Shown: positions 44,297-55,540 of the stretch, piece by piece | Numbering within the stretch: position 1 is the first letter of the stretch | Layout of the letters: each line of letters begins with the position of its first letter | NCBI GenBank assembly: GCA_963838835.1 | Contig: CAWITA010000013.1 | Coordinates: 1-64,000 of the forward strand | Length of the DNA stretch: 64,000 bases | Reading direction: 5' to 3' | From: Bog-473 sp963838835 | GTDB taxonomy: Bacteria; Actinomycetota; Acidimicrobiia; Acidimicrobiales; RAAP-2 | Notes under the pieces: model-generated | Seen by the model: only the letters and a program-made list of their open reading frames with translations | Told to the model about the DNA's origin: nothing | Databases searched by the model: none | Program-made: the position numbers and the translations under genes

Positions 44297-44472
44297 CTGG
44301 GGAAATGGACGATCAGCGTGTTTAGGCGACGCTGGCTCGGACAGGGAAACGTCCTGTTCAAGGCTCCAAATGGGCGTCAGATCGACAAAAGGAGGACCTC
44401 GGGGGCCCCGGCATGGCGGTTGAGCCGACGGGCGCGGGCACGACGAGGGCGCATCTCGCACCGAGCGCGACG

Positions 44473-44558
44473 GAGCGAAAGGTGCGCCGGCCCGGTCATC
44501 GGTCCCCCCGGATCACTCCGACCGACGACCTCGAAAGGCCGGCGCACCTCTTCGCTGC
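44473..44558. repeat. About 20-bp inverted repeat with 44-base loop
   Basis: The arms AGGTGCGCCGGCC (44480-44492) and GGCCGGCGCACCT (44537-44549) are exact complements; the match extends outward through GCGAA/TTCGC with a one-base bulge. Transcript from either strand would fold strongly. No T-run follows, so it is not a plain terminator; it could be a small MITE, an RNA structure or a binding site. Confidence 0.65.
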
Positions 44559-44872
44559 TCTTTCCCCCTCGGTGTCCCCCCCGTGACAATCCGTTCCCCT
44601 TCAACCGGACTCTCACGTGGTCGCCCCCCTCCGACCGACCGTCACCGTGGGGTTGCTCTGCTGATGACGGGTACTTTGCACACAGGCTGTCGCAACCGAG
44701 GCCTATTTGGGTTGCATTCCGGTTGCGCGTCCTCAGCCCTCGTCGGTGGCCAGGGAAGGCGCTCCGTCCGGCCCGGCGGAGGCGTCCGCGTCGACCGCGT
44801 GGAGCGCGCAACGTCGCCTCCGACGGGGCCCGGAGTGCCCAGGAGAGCGGGATCCCAGGCACTAGGGTGGCA

Positions 44873-44878
44873 CTTCGC
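44873..44878 (+). promoter_or_regulatory. Candidate -10 element for the yajC-secD-secF operon
   Basis: TAGGGT 25 bases before the yajC ATG, leaving room for the AAGGA ribosome site at about 44893. Confidence 0.35.
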
Positions 44879-44903
44879 AACCATCACGGTCCAAGGATCT
44901 CCC

Positions 44904-45415
44904 ATGACACCAACCCCGGCGCTGGCCGGCCTGCTGGCCGCCACCTCGAAATCAACATCGAGCCCCTTGTTGACCCTCCTCCCGCTTGTGGCGATCGGGG
45001 TCCTCGGCTACTTCTTCTTCATTCGACCCCAGCAGCGCAAGGCGCAAGCCGCACGGCAATCGCAGGGTTCGGACTTCGCAGTGGGCGACGAGGTGCAAAC
45101 CGTCGGAGGCGTCATCGGCACCGTCCTCGAGGTCCACGGCGACCGCTACACCCTCTTGACCGGAGCGCTGGGTGACGACGGCAACTTGGACGGCCCCCAG
45201 CCGACGCGCATCGTCTTCGTTCGCCAGGCCATCGCGCGGAAGATCGAGCGCATCGACGACGTGCGGATCGCCGACGCCCCGGTGCAGGACGTCGCCGCGG
45301 ATCGGCGAACAGCGACCACACCGCCGACGACGATGACGATGACGACATCGACGACATCGGTGGGGACAGTGCCCCCAGCAGCGGTGAGCACGGCGGGGAG
45401 GCTGAAGAGGCGTGA
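44904..45415 (+). CDS. yajC: Preprotein translocase accessory subunit YajC (one frameshift)
   Basis: Small inner-membrane partner of SecDF. One helix (LLTLLPLVAIGVLGYFFF) followed directly by IRPQQRKAQAARQ, the family signature, then FAVGDEVQTVGGVIGTVLEV. The original frame runs through secD, whereas one frame over an acidic tail (a run of Asp, then IDDIGGDS, ending GEAEEA) stops at 45415, overlapping the secD GTG. Adding one base near 45300 gives 170 residues. AAGGA lies eight bases before the ATG. Confidence 0.88.
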
Positions 45416-47039
45416 GCCCCAAGTCGGGGGGCAGGGCCCAACGGCGGCAGCGACGCAACCTCCTCATCAGCGTGATCGTGGTCGTGGCGATCGCGGTCGG
45501 CTCGTTTGCCGCCGTGTTCGTCGCCAAGTGGTCGCCGCGCTTGGGTCTGGACCTGGCCGGAGGCGTCGAGGTCGTCTACACCGCCCCGCCCCACACGTCC
45601 CAGGCCGACCTGAACGAGACGGTCGACATCTTGAACCTGCGGGTGAACGGGCTTGGCGTGTCCGGTGCCCAGGTCCAGACCACCGGGACGAACCAGATAT
45701 CGGTGTCGATCCCCGGTGTCACCAATGCGCAGCAGGTGCTCAGTGAGATCGGGCAGACGGCGCGCATGTATTTCCGCCCCGTGCTGTGCTTCGCCTATCC
45801 CCAGTCCGTCCCGAAGGGTTCGAAGACGAAGGTTCTACCCAGGGGGTACGAGGCGATTCCCGCCTGTACGTCGTCCACGGAGCTGACGGCGGCCAACCTC
45901 AATGTCCAGCCGAACAGCAACGTGTCGGCTGGATACACCTCGAACAACGTGCCGCCCGACACCCAATACGTCAGCTACCCGTCGACCAGCGTCGACAAGC
46001 CCGGGTACGAGACCAGCACGGTGTTGCTCCCCGGGCTCGCGGCGAGCGGCAGTGCCGCCGGCGGAGAGCGCTACGTGCTCGGCCCGAGTGAGATGACCGG
46101 CCACTCCATCGCCAGCGCGACGGCCACCCAGGACCAGACCGGTGCGTGGGTGGTCGACTACAACCTGACGGGGCCCGGATCGGGCTTGTGGGACAAGGTG
46201 GCCGAGGAGAACTTCCATCAGCTCTTGGGCATCGAGCTCGACGGCATCGTGTATTCGGCGCCGATCATCCAGCCCACCCAGTCGAGCTTCTCGTCCTTTG
46301 ACGGCAAGGGCGAGATCTCCGGGAGCCTGACACAAGGGGATGCCCAGAACCTGGCGCAAGCGATGAACTTCGGCGCCCTGCCGGTGACCCTCAAGGCCGC
46401 CACGTCCGAAACGGTGTCGGCCACGCTCGGCCACTCGGCGCTCGTGGCCGGACTGGCGGCGGGTATCGGCGGACTCATCCTCGTGCTGCTCTACGTGCTG
46501 CTCTACTACCGCGCGCTGGGACTCGTGGTGATCTCCGGTCTGGTGCTGACGGCCATGATGCTGTGGGCGATTATCTCGGCGCTCGGTCATACCTCGGTCG
46601 CCCCGAGCTTCGACCTGGCGGGCATCACGGGTCTGATCGTGTCCATCGGGATCACCGTGGACTCGTACATCGTCTACTTCGAACGGCTCAAGGACGAGAC
46701 CAGATCGGGCCGCTCCGTCCGCACGTCGGTGGACCGCGGTTTCAAGAGCGCCTGGAGGACGGTCTGGGCCGCCGACTTCGTGTCGCTGCTGGCCGCCATC
46801 GTCTTGTACCTCGTCGCCGTCGGCAACGTGAAGGGCTTCGCGTTCTTCCTCGGGCTGTCCACGATCATGGACATGGCGGTGACCTGGTTCTACACCCGGC
46901 CGCTCGTCATCCTGCTCGGCCAGAGCACGCGGCTGCAGGGCTCGGGTGTCTTCAGCATCGCCACCGGGTTGGGCGCCGGTCCGCAGACGCCGAGTGGTGT
47001 GCCGGTCGGGGCCGGAGCCGCCGTCGGCGGAGGCGGCTC

Positions 47040-47043
<4 letters not shown>
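45412..47043 (+). CDS. secD: Protein translocase subunit SecD
   Basis: Proton-driven partner of SecYEG that helps pull secreted proteins outward. An N-terminal helix is followed by RLGLDLAGGVEVVYTA (the SecD1 motif), a large extracytoplasmic P1 domain and five C-terminal helices with SETVSATLGHSALVAGLAAG and GITGLIVSIGITVDSYIVYFERLKDE-type text around the conserved Asp. The GTG overlaps the yajC stop and its own stop overlaps secF (GTGA). Confidence 0.95.
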
Positions 47044-48710
<1,667 letters not shown>

Positions 48711-48792
48711 CTCGGGTCGGAAGACCGGCCGCCGTCGCCGCCGGGGCGTGCCCGCCCGCTCCGAGTGGCGTCCGCGCATTTCCCCTGGCGGG

Positions 48793-48798
48793 TAGCCT
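48793..48798 (+). promoter_or_regulatory. -10 element, leaderless start of relA
   Basis: GGTAGCCTGT: TAGCCT six bases before the ATG at 48805 (another ATG at 48801 is out of frame). Same spacing as at pdxS and alaS, which supports the chosen start. Confidence 0.55.
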
Positions 48799-48804
48799 GT
48801 ATGG

Positions 48805-51066
48805 ATGGTGGCCCTGGCCCGGGTGGCTGCAGTCGAAACGGACGTTCCCGAGCAGGAACGCGCATCCGAGCAGGCCAAGGAGCGGGTGCTGCTCGAGCTG
48901 CTGCTCCCGCTGCTCGCCGAAGTCGAACGGCACCGGCCCGAGGAAGACACCGCGCTGATCGTCGAGGCGGGGCGCACCGCGCTGACGGCGCACGAGGGGC
49001 AGTTCCGGCGCTCGGGCGAGCCCTACATCACGCACCCGGTGGCCGTGGCGACGATCGTGGCCGAACTCGGCCTCGACGCCCAGACCGTGGCGGCGGCGCT
49101 GCTGCACGACGCGGTGGAGGACACCGGGCTGACGCTCGAGACGATCGAGAAGACGTTCGGCGAGGGCGTGGCCCGGGTGGTCGACGGCGTCACCAAGCTC
49201 GATCGGCTGCAGTTCGACTCCAAGGAGGCCCAGCAGGCCGCCACCATCCGAAAGATGCTCGTGGCCATGGCCAACGACTGGCGGGTCCTGCTCATCAAGC
49301 TGGCCGACCGGCTGCACAACATGCGCACGCTCGCCGTCATGCCCGAGTGGAAGCAACGCCGCACGGCTCAGGAGACCTTCGACGTCTACGCGCCGCTGGC
49401 CCACCGCCTCGGCGTGCAGCAGGTGCGCTGGCAGCTCGAGGACCTCGCCTTCGCCACGCTGCATCCCAAGCGCTACGCCGAGATCGAGCAGATGGTCGCG
49501 GCCCGGGCGCCCCAGCGAGAGGAGTACCTCGAGCGCGTCCTGGTCCACGTGCGACAGCGCCTCGACGAGATGGGCATCCTCGCCGACGTCACCGGCCGGC
49601 CCAAGCACCTCTGGTCCATCTACGAGAAGATGGTGGTGCGCGGCAAGGAGTTCGACGACATCAACGACCTCGTCGCCATCCGGGTCGTGGTGGAGTCCGA
49701 GAAGGACTGCTGGGCGGCGCTCGGTGCGATCCACGCCATCTGGGCGCCCGTGCACGGGCGCTTCAAGGACTACATCAACACGCCCAAGTTCAACATGTAC
49801 CAGTCGTTGCACACGACGGTGATCGGGCTGGACGGCAAGCCGGTCGAGGTTCAGATCCGCACCTCCGAGATGCACCACCGGGCCGAGTACGGCATCGCCG
49901 CGCACTGGGGCTACAAGTCCAAGGAGGACCACTCCTCCGAGATGGCGTGGCTCCAGCGCATCGCCGACGTCGACCGCCAGACCGACGACCCCATCGAGTT
50001 CCTCGAGGCCCTGAAACTCGACCTCGAGCAAGATGAGGTCTACGTCTTCACGCCCAAGGGCAAGGTGATCGCGCTCCCGGCCCGCTCCACCCCGGTCGAC
50101 TTCGCGTATGCCATCCACACCGAGGTCGGTCACCGCTGCATCGGCGCCCGGGTCAACGGCCGGCTCGTCCCGCTCGAGACCCAACTCAGCAGCGCCGACA
50201 CGGTCGAGATCTTCACCTCGAAGTCCCCGACCGCCGGTCCGTCGCGGGACTGGCTCCAGATCATCGCGTCGACCCGCGCCCGCAACAAGATCAGGCAGTG
50301 GTTCTCCCGCGAACGCCGGGAGGACGCGATCGAGAACGGCCGGGAGGATCTGTCGCGGGCCCTGCGCCGGGAAGGGCTGCCGCTGCACAAGCTGCTCGGC
50401 TCGTCGGCGCTGGTGCAGGTCGCCGAGCAGATGAACCTGGCCGACCTCGATGCGCTCTACGCCTCCATCGGCGAGTCGCAGGTCTCCGCCCAGTCGATCG
50501 TCCAGCGTCTCATCAAGGCGCTGCGCGGGGGAGGGGCGGCCGACGAGCAGTTACCCACGATCGCCGTCCCGGGACACGGGCGGCCGCGCCAGAGCCGCCG
50601 CACGGGGACGGGCGTCTACGTCGAGGGTCTCGACGACGTCATGATCCACCTGGCCCGCTGCTGCACCCCCGTGCCCGGCGACCAGATCGTCGGTTTCGTG
50701 ACCCAGGGTCGGGGCGTGTCGGTGCACCGGGCCGACTGCGCCAACGCGACCGCACTGGCCGACCGTTCTCGGGAGCGCCTGATCGAGGTCGAGTGGGACC
50801 GGGGCAACGACGGTGTCTTCGTCGCGACGATCGAGGTGCAGGCCTTTGACCGCTCGCGCCTGCTGGCCGACGTGTCACGAGTCGTCTCGGAGCACCACCT
50901 CAACATCGTGGCCGCCCGCACCGCCACCACGCCGGACCGGGTGAGCCGCATGGCCTTCGACGTCGAGCTGGCCGACCCGACCCACTTGCACTCACTGGTC
51001 AGCGCGCTGAAGCATCTCGACGGGGTCTTCGACGCGTATCGTCTGCTTCCTGGCAAGAAAGTCTGA
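48805..51066 (+). CDS. relA: Bifunctional (p)ppGpp synthetase/hydrolase
   Basis: Long RSH enzyme of 753 residues that makes and breaks the stringent-response alarmone. The hydrolase HD domain is intact (HPVAVATIVAELG, LLHDAVEDTGLT, KLADRLHNMRTL). The synthetase domain has KEFDDINDLVAIRVVV and YQSLHTTVIGLDGKPVEVQIRT-type text (given in parts), then TGS (VYVFTPKGKVIALPARSTPVDFA in two parts), a zinc-finger CCTPVPGD and a C-terminal ACT domain. It directly follows secF; the apt gene often present between them in actinobacteria is missing. Confidence 0.96.
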   Translation: MVALARVAAVETDVPEQERASEQAKERVLLELLLPLLAEVERHRPEEDTALIVEAGRTALTAHEGQFRRSGEPYITHPVAVATIVAELGLDAQTVAAALLHDAVEDTGLTLETIEKTFGEGVARVVDGVTKLDRLQFDSKEAQQAATIRKMLVAMANDWRVLLIKLADRLHNMRTLAVMPEWKQRRTAQETFDVYAPLAHRLGVQQVRWQLEDLAFATLHPKRYAEIEQMVAARAPQREEYLERVLVHVRQRLDEMGILADVTGRPKHLWSIYEKMVVRGKEFDDINDLVAIRVVVESEKDCWAALGAIHAIWAPVHGRFKDYINTPKFNMYQSLHTTVIGLDGKPVEVQIRTSEMHHRAEYGIAAHWGYKSKEDHSSEMAWLQRIADVDRQTDDPIEFLEALKLDLEQDEVYVFTPKGKVIALPARSTPVDFAYAIHTEVGHRCIGARVNGRLVPLETQLSSADTVEIFTSKSPTAGPSRDWLQIIASTRARNKIRQWFSRERREDAIENGREDLSRALRREGLPLHKLLGSSALVQVAEQMNLADLDALYASIGESQVSAQSIVQRLIKALRGGGAADEQLPTIAVPGHGRPRQSRRTGTGVYVEGLDDVMIHLARCCTPVPGDQIVGFVTQGRGVSVHRADCANATALADRSRERLIEVEWDRGNDGVFVATIEVQAFDRSRLLADVSRVVSEHHLNIVAARTATTPDRVSRMAFDVELADPTHLHSLVSALKHLDGVFDAYRLLPGKKV

Positions 51067-51088
51067 CGCCCGCGGTGAGGAGCCTTCG

Positions 51089-52460
51089 GTGACCCCGGGC
51101 TCGGCCGCGCCCGCGGCCGCGCCGCCCCGCACCCCCAAGGGCATGCACGACGTGCTCTGGCCCGAGTCGGCCCGTTGGCAGGACGCGGTGGCGCGCTTCG
51201 CTCAGCTGGTCGAGAGCGCCGGCTACGGCCTCACCGTGACCCCCGTCATCGAGCACGCCGGCGTCTTCTTGCCGCGGCATCGGGGAGGGCAGCGAGGTCG
51301 TCGGCAAGGAGATGTACCTCTTTGAGGACCGCGACGGCCAGGTGATGGCGCTGCGGCCCGAGGGCACCGCTCCCATTGCCCGGGCCTATATCCAGCACCA
51401 CCCGGTGCCGCCCTGGAAGGCGTGGTACGTGGCGCCGTCGTTCCGGCACGAGAACCCCCAACACGGCCGGTACCGCCAACACCATCAGCTCGGTGTGGAG
51501 GCGCTCGGTCCCGAGGACCCCGACCTCGACGTCGAGGTGGTCTCGCTCGCCCACGACTTCTTCGCGGGGCTCGGACTGCGTGACGTCACGCTCAAGCTGC
51601 ACTCCATGGGCGACGACGTGTGCAAGCCCGGCTACGTGGCGCTGCTGGGCGCCTTCCTGGCGGAGCGCGTCGACCGGCTGTGCCCGGCGCACCGCACCCG
51701 GCACCTGGAGAACCCGCTGCGGGTGCTCGACTGCAAGAGTCCCGAGTGCCGGGCCGCCACCGAGGACGCCCCCCGATTCCTCGACCACCTCTGCGACCCC
51801 TGCGCGGCGCACTTCGCCCGGGTGCGCGCCGGGCTGGAGTCGCTCGGCATTGCGTACACGATCGACCACCGGCTGGTCCGGGGCTTCGACTACTACACGC
51901 GCACGACCTTCGAGTTCGCCGCTGACGCGCTCGACGCGGCCCAGAACGGCATCGGCGGCGGCGGTCGCTACGACGGGCTGGTCGAGCTCCTGGGCGGCAA
52001 ACCGACTCCGGGCATCGGGTTCGGCGTCGGCATCGAGCGCGTGCTGCTGGCCTGCGACGCCGAGGGCGCCTTCAGCACCGAGGACGCGGTGGCCGCACGG
52101 CCCCTGCACGCCTACGTGATCGACACCACGGGCGGGGAATTCGCCCTCGCGCTCACGGCGCAACTGCGCCGGGCCGGCCTGCGGGTCGACCGCGCCTTCG
52201 ACGGGCGCTCCATGAAGTCCCAGATCAAGTCGGCGGACCGCTCGGGCGCCCTGGTGGCCCTCGTCGTCGGTGACCAGGAGGCGGCAGAGGGGACGGTCGG
52301 GCTGCGTCCCTTGCGCAGCCGCGAGGACCAGCGGACCGTGCCCCGGGCCGCGATCGTCGACGAGCTCAAGAGCTACCTGGCCAACGCAGCCTTCGCCGAG
52401 GGGCTCGACGGTGACGTCGACCGGCACCTGCATCCGCACCTGCGCCCCGGCGCGCCATGA
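51089..52460 (+). CDS. hisS: Histidyl-tRNA synthetase (one frameshift)
   Basis: Class II synthetase. The first segment has RTPKGMHDVLWPESARW and ends in EHAGVFL; the rest begins one frame over with RGIGEGSEVVGKEMYLFED and continues through RPEGTAPIARAY (motif 2 lead), RHENPQHGRYRQHHQ, RGFDYYTRTTFEF and GGGGRYDGLVELLGG to the anticodon-binding domain. Removing one C near 51273 restores 456 residues. Since hisS is essential and nothing else is wrong, an assembly error is likely. GTG at 51089 has GGAG upstream; ends overlapping aspS (ATGA). Confidence 0.93.
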
Positions 52461-54245
52461 GCGACGCCCCCAACCAGCCCACCGCCATGCGCACCCACCT
52501 CTGCGGGGTGCTGCGCAAGTCCGACGTCGGCGCCACCGTGCGTCTGTGCGGCTGGGTGGCCCGGCGCCGCGAGCACGGGGAACATCTCGCCTTCGTCGAC
52601 CTGCGCGATCACTCCGGCATCGTCCAGTGCGTCATCGACCACGCCACCGACGTGCGCAGCGAGTGGGTCATCGCGGTGACCGGCACCGTGCGGGAGCGCC
52701 CCGACGGCACCGTCAACCCGAGCATCGGCACCGGCGAGATCGAGATCGGGGACTGCAGCGTCGAGGTCCTCAACGAGGCGGAGCCACCGCCGTTCCCCGT
52801 CGATGACCGGGCCGAGCCCGACGAGCCGGTGCGCCTGCGCTTCCGCTACGTCGATCTGCGCCGGCCGCGACTGCAGCGCAACCTGCGGCTGCGGGCCCGG
52901 GTCAACGCCGCCATCCGGGCCGCCATGGATCGCCAGGGTTTCGCCGAGATCGAGACGCCGCTGCTCTGGGCGCCGACACCCGAGGGCTCCCGGGAGTTCT
53001 CGGTGCCCTCGCGCCTGCATCACGGCTCCTTCTACGCGCTGCCGCAGAGCCCGCAGCTGGCCAAGCAGCTCCTCATGGTGGGCGGCTTCGATCGCTACTA
53101 CCAGATCGCCCGCTGCCTGCGCGACGAGGACCTGCGGGCCGACCGCCAGTTCGAGTTCAGCCAGCTCGATATGGAGTGCTCGTTCGCCTCCCAGGACGAC
53201 GTCATGGGTTTCGTCGTCCGAGGCGGTCCTCGATGCCGCCGAAGCCGCGACGGGGGTGCGGCCGCCGCCGATCGAGCGGATCACGTGGGCCGACGCGCTC
53301 GACCGCTACGGCACCGACAAGCCCGACCTGCGTTTCGGCCTGGAACTGGTCGACCTGACCGAGGTCTTCGCAGGCACCCGGGTGAAGGCCTTCTCCTCGC
53401 CGGCGGTCAAGGCGCTCGTGCTCCCCGACGCCGCCACCTCCCCCCGCTCCCGGCTCGACGAGCTGACCGAGCAGGCCAAGAGGGCGGGGGCGGCGGGACT
53501 GGCCTGGTTCCGCGTGGTCGAGAACGGCCCCGCACTCGACGGACCCCTGGCGCGCCACCTGTCCGAGCAGGAAGCGGTGCGCGTCCTGGAACGGACCGGG
53601 GCGCAGCCGGGGGACCTCATCCTGGCCGTCTCGGACAGCTACGCCACGGCGTGCACCGTGCTCGGGACGCTGCGCGTCGCCGTCGGGGCGCCCCCGGTCG
53701 GCCAGGGCCCGCACCGCTACGTCTGGGTCGTCGACTTCCCGATGTTCGAGGGCATCGGCGCCGACGGCAATCCGCAGCCGGCGCACCACCCGTTCACCAT
53801 GCCCTACGTCGAGGACCTGCCCAAGCTGGCGACCGACCCGCTGGCCGTGCGCTCGCAGGCCTACGACCTCGTCCTCAACGGCTGGGAGCTGGGATCGGGG
53901 AGCGTGCGTATCCATCGCAGGGAGATCCAGTCGCTGGTCTTCTCGACGCTCGGGATCGGACCCGAGGAGGCCGAGGCCCGCTTCGGGTTCTTGTTGGGCG
54001 CCTTCCGCTACGGGGCCCCGCCGCACGCCGGGTTCGCCTTCGGGGTCGACCGGCTCGCCGCGATCTTGGCCGGCGAGGAGAACATCAGAGAGGTCATCGC
54101 CTACCCCAAGACCCAGTCGGGCGCCGACCTGCTCACCGGCGCCCCGAAGCCGCTGCCGGCCGCCAGCCTGGCCGAGCTGGGGATCCGGGTCGTCGCGCCG
54201 CCTGCCTCGGAGCCCTCGGAGCCGCCGCCGCCACCGCCGCCGTGA
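52457..54245 (+). CDS. aspS: Aspartyl-tRNA synthetase (one frameshift)
   Basis: Class IIb synthetase with N-terminal OB domain (TVRLCGWVARRREHG), motif 2 region FRDEDLR-type (ARCLRDEDLRADRQFEFSQ), the bacterial GAD insert, and C-terminal GVDRLAAILAGEENIREV. The frame breaks near 53215: VMGFV should continue SEAVLDAAEAATG. Removing one G gives 595 residues, normal for bacterial AspRS. The unbroken frame past the shift runs by chance into rarA. As hisS, probably an assembly error. Charging specificity (Asp only or Asp/Asn) is not clear. Confidence 0.93.
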
Positions 54246-55540
54246 CCCTGTTCGGCGACGCCGCCGACCGCCGTCTCGAGAGCCGGGCGCCGCTGGCCGC
54301 CCGGCTGCGCCCCCGCACGCTCGACGAGATCGTCGGCCAGGACCACCTGGTCGGCCCCGGTGCGCCGCTGCGCGTCCTGGCCGAGTCCGACCGGGTCGGC
54401 TCGTCGATCCTCTGGGGCCCGGCCGGCACCGGGAAGACCACGCTGGCCCGCCTGCTGGCCGACACCACCGACAAGCACCTGACCACGCTCTCGGCCACCG
54501 CCGCCGGCGTGAAGGACGTCCGCGAGGCGCTGGCCGACGCCCAACGGCGCCTCGGCGAGCAGGGCCAGGGCACGATGCTCTTCATCGACGAGGTCCACCG
54601 CTTCTCCAAGTCCCAGCAGGACGTGCTGCTTCCCGCGGTCGAGGACGGACTGGTGGTGCTCATCGGGGCCACCACGGAGAACCCCTTCTTCGAGGTCAAT
54701 CCGCCCCTGTTGAGCCGGGCCTCACTGTGGCGGCTGCACCCCCTCAGCCCGGACAACCTGCGCACGCTGATCCGGCGCGGTCTCGATCTCGAGGGTGCCG
54801 ACGCCGAGGAGGACGCCATCGACGCCGTGGTGGCGGCCAGCGAAGGCGACGCCCGCGTCGCGCTCACGACGGTGGAGGTGGCGGTGGCGCTGGCCCGGGC
54901 GGCGGCCGACGCCGACGGCGGGGTGCTGCTCACCATGGACGACATGGCCCGGGCCCGCGACGGGCGGCTGTTCCACCAGGGCGCCGACGAGCACTACGAC
55001 CAGATCAGCGCACTCATCAAGAGCGTGCGGGGCTCGGACCCCGACGCCGGCCTGTACTGGATGGCCCGCATGATCGAAGCGGGGGAGGACCCCCGTTTCC
55101 TGGCCCGGCGCATGGTGATCTTGGCCAGTGAGGACATCGGGCTGGCCGACCCCCAGGCGCTGCTCGTGGCGGAGGCCGCCGCCCGCGCCGTCGAGTACGT
55201 GGGGCTGCCCGAGGCGGCCCTGAACCTGGCCGAGGCGGTGATCTACCTGGCCCGGGCGCCCAAGTCCAACGCCGTCACCGTGGCGCTCGGCCGGGCCCAG
55301 GCCGACGTGCGCACGAGCGTGAGCCAGGAGGTCCCGTCACACCTGCGCGACGCCCACTACAAGGGCGCGGCCGCCCTGGGGCACGGCGAGGGATACGTCT
55401 ACCCGCACGACGACCCCTCCGGGGTGGTCCGCCAGCAGTATCGTCCTGACGCGCTCGAGGGCCGGGTGTACTACGAGCCGACGCCCCGCGATGCGGAAGC
55501 TGTGGACGGGACAAGCCGGAGCAGGGAGGCCGATTCGTGA
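54242..55540 (+). CDS. rarA: Replication-associated recombination protein A (RarA/MgsA) AAA+ ATPase
   Basis: Clamp-loader-like ATPase of 432 residues acting at stalled replication forks. RLRPRTLDEIVGQDHLVGPG, Walker A GPAGTGKTT, Walker B LFIDEVHRFSKSQQD, sensor 1 LIGATTENPFFEVN, and the C-terminal tetramerisation region with ASEDIGLADPQALLVAEAA. GTG overlaps the aspS stop (GTGA); its own stop overlaps the peptidase start. Confidence 0.94.
   Translation: MTLFGDAADRRLESRAPLAARLRPRTLDEIVGQDHLVGPGAPLRVLAESDRVGSSILWGPAGTGKTTLARLLADTTDKHLTTLSATAAGVKDVREALADAQRRLGEQGQGTMLFIDEVHRFSKSQQDVLLPAVEDGLVVLIGATTENPFFEVNPPLLSRASLWRLHPLSPDNLRTLIRRGLDLEGADAEEDAIDAVVAASEGDARVALTTVEVAVALARAAADADGGVLLTMDDMARARDGRLFHQGADEHYDQISALIKSVRGSDPDAGLYWMARMIEAGEDPRFLARRMVILASEDIGLADPQALLVAEAAARAVEYVGLPEAALNLAEAVIYLARAPKSNAVTVALGRAQADVRTSVSQEVPSHLRDAHYKGAAALGHGEGYVYPHDDPSGVVRQQYRPDALEGRVYYEPTPRDAEAVDGTSRSREADS

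Larger units (their letters stand above)
44282..44903. other. Long divergent intergenic region between response regulator and yajC
   Basis: No gene recognised in 622 bases; long frames present here lack start signals. It contains a strong inverted repeat (44473-44558) and promoter candidates at both ends. A small RNA or regulatory element is possible. Confidence 0.4.

Noticed and set aside
44377..44880. Minus-strand frame of 167 codons in the yajC upstream region
   Set aside because: Arg/Gly-rich text without motif, start signal or typical codon pattern; it crosses the inverted repeat and the yajC promoter region.
44904..45746. YajC extending 330 bases into secD
   Set aside because: The extension is out-of-frame secD text; the acidic tail that ends at 45415 one frame over is the natural YajC end.
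52457..55540. Apparent 1027-residue fusion of AspRS and RarA
   Set aside because: After the one-base insertion near 53215 the frame reads nonsense Arg/Ala-rich text until it meets rarA by chance. True AspRS continues one frame over and stops at 54245, overlapping a GTG for rarA.
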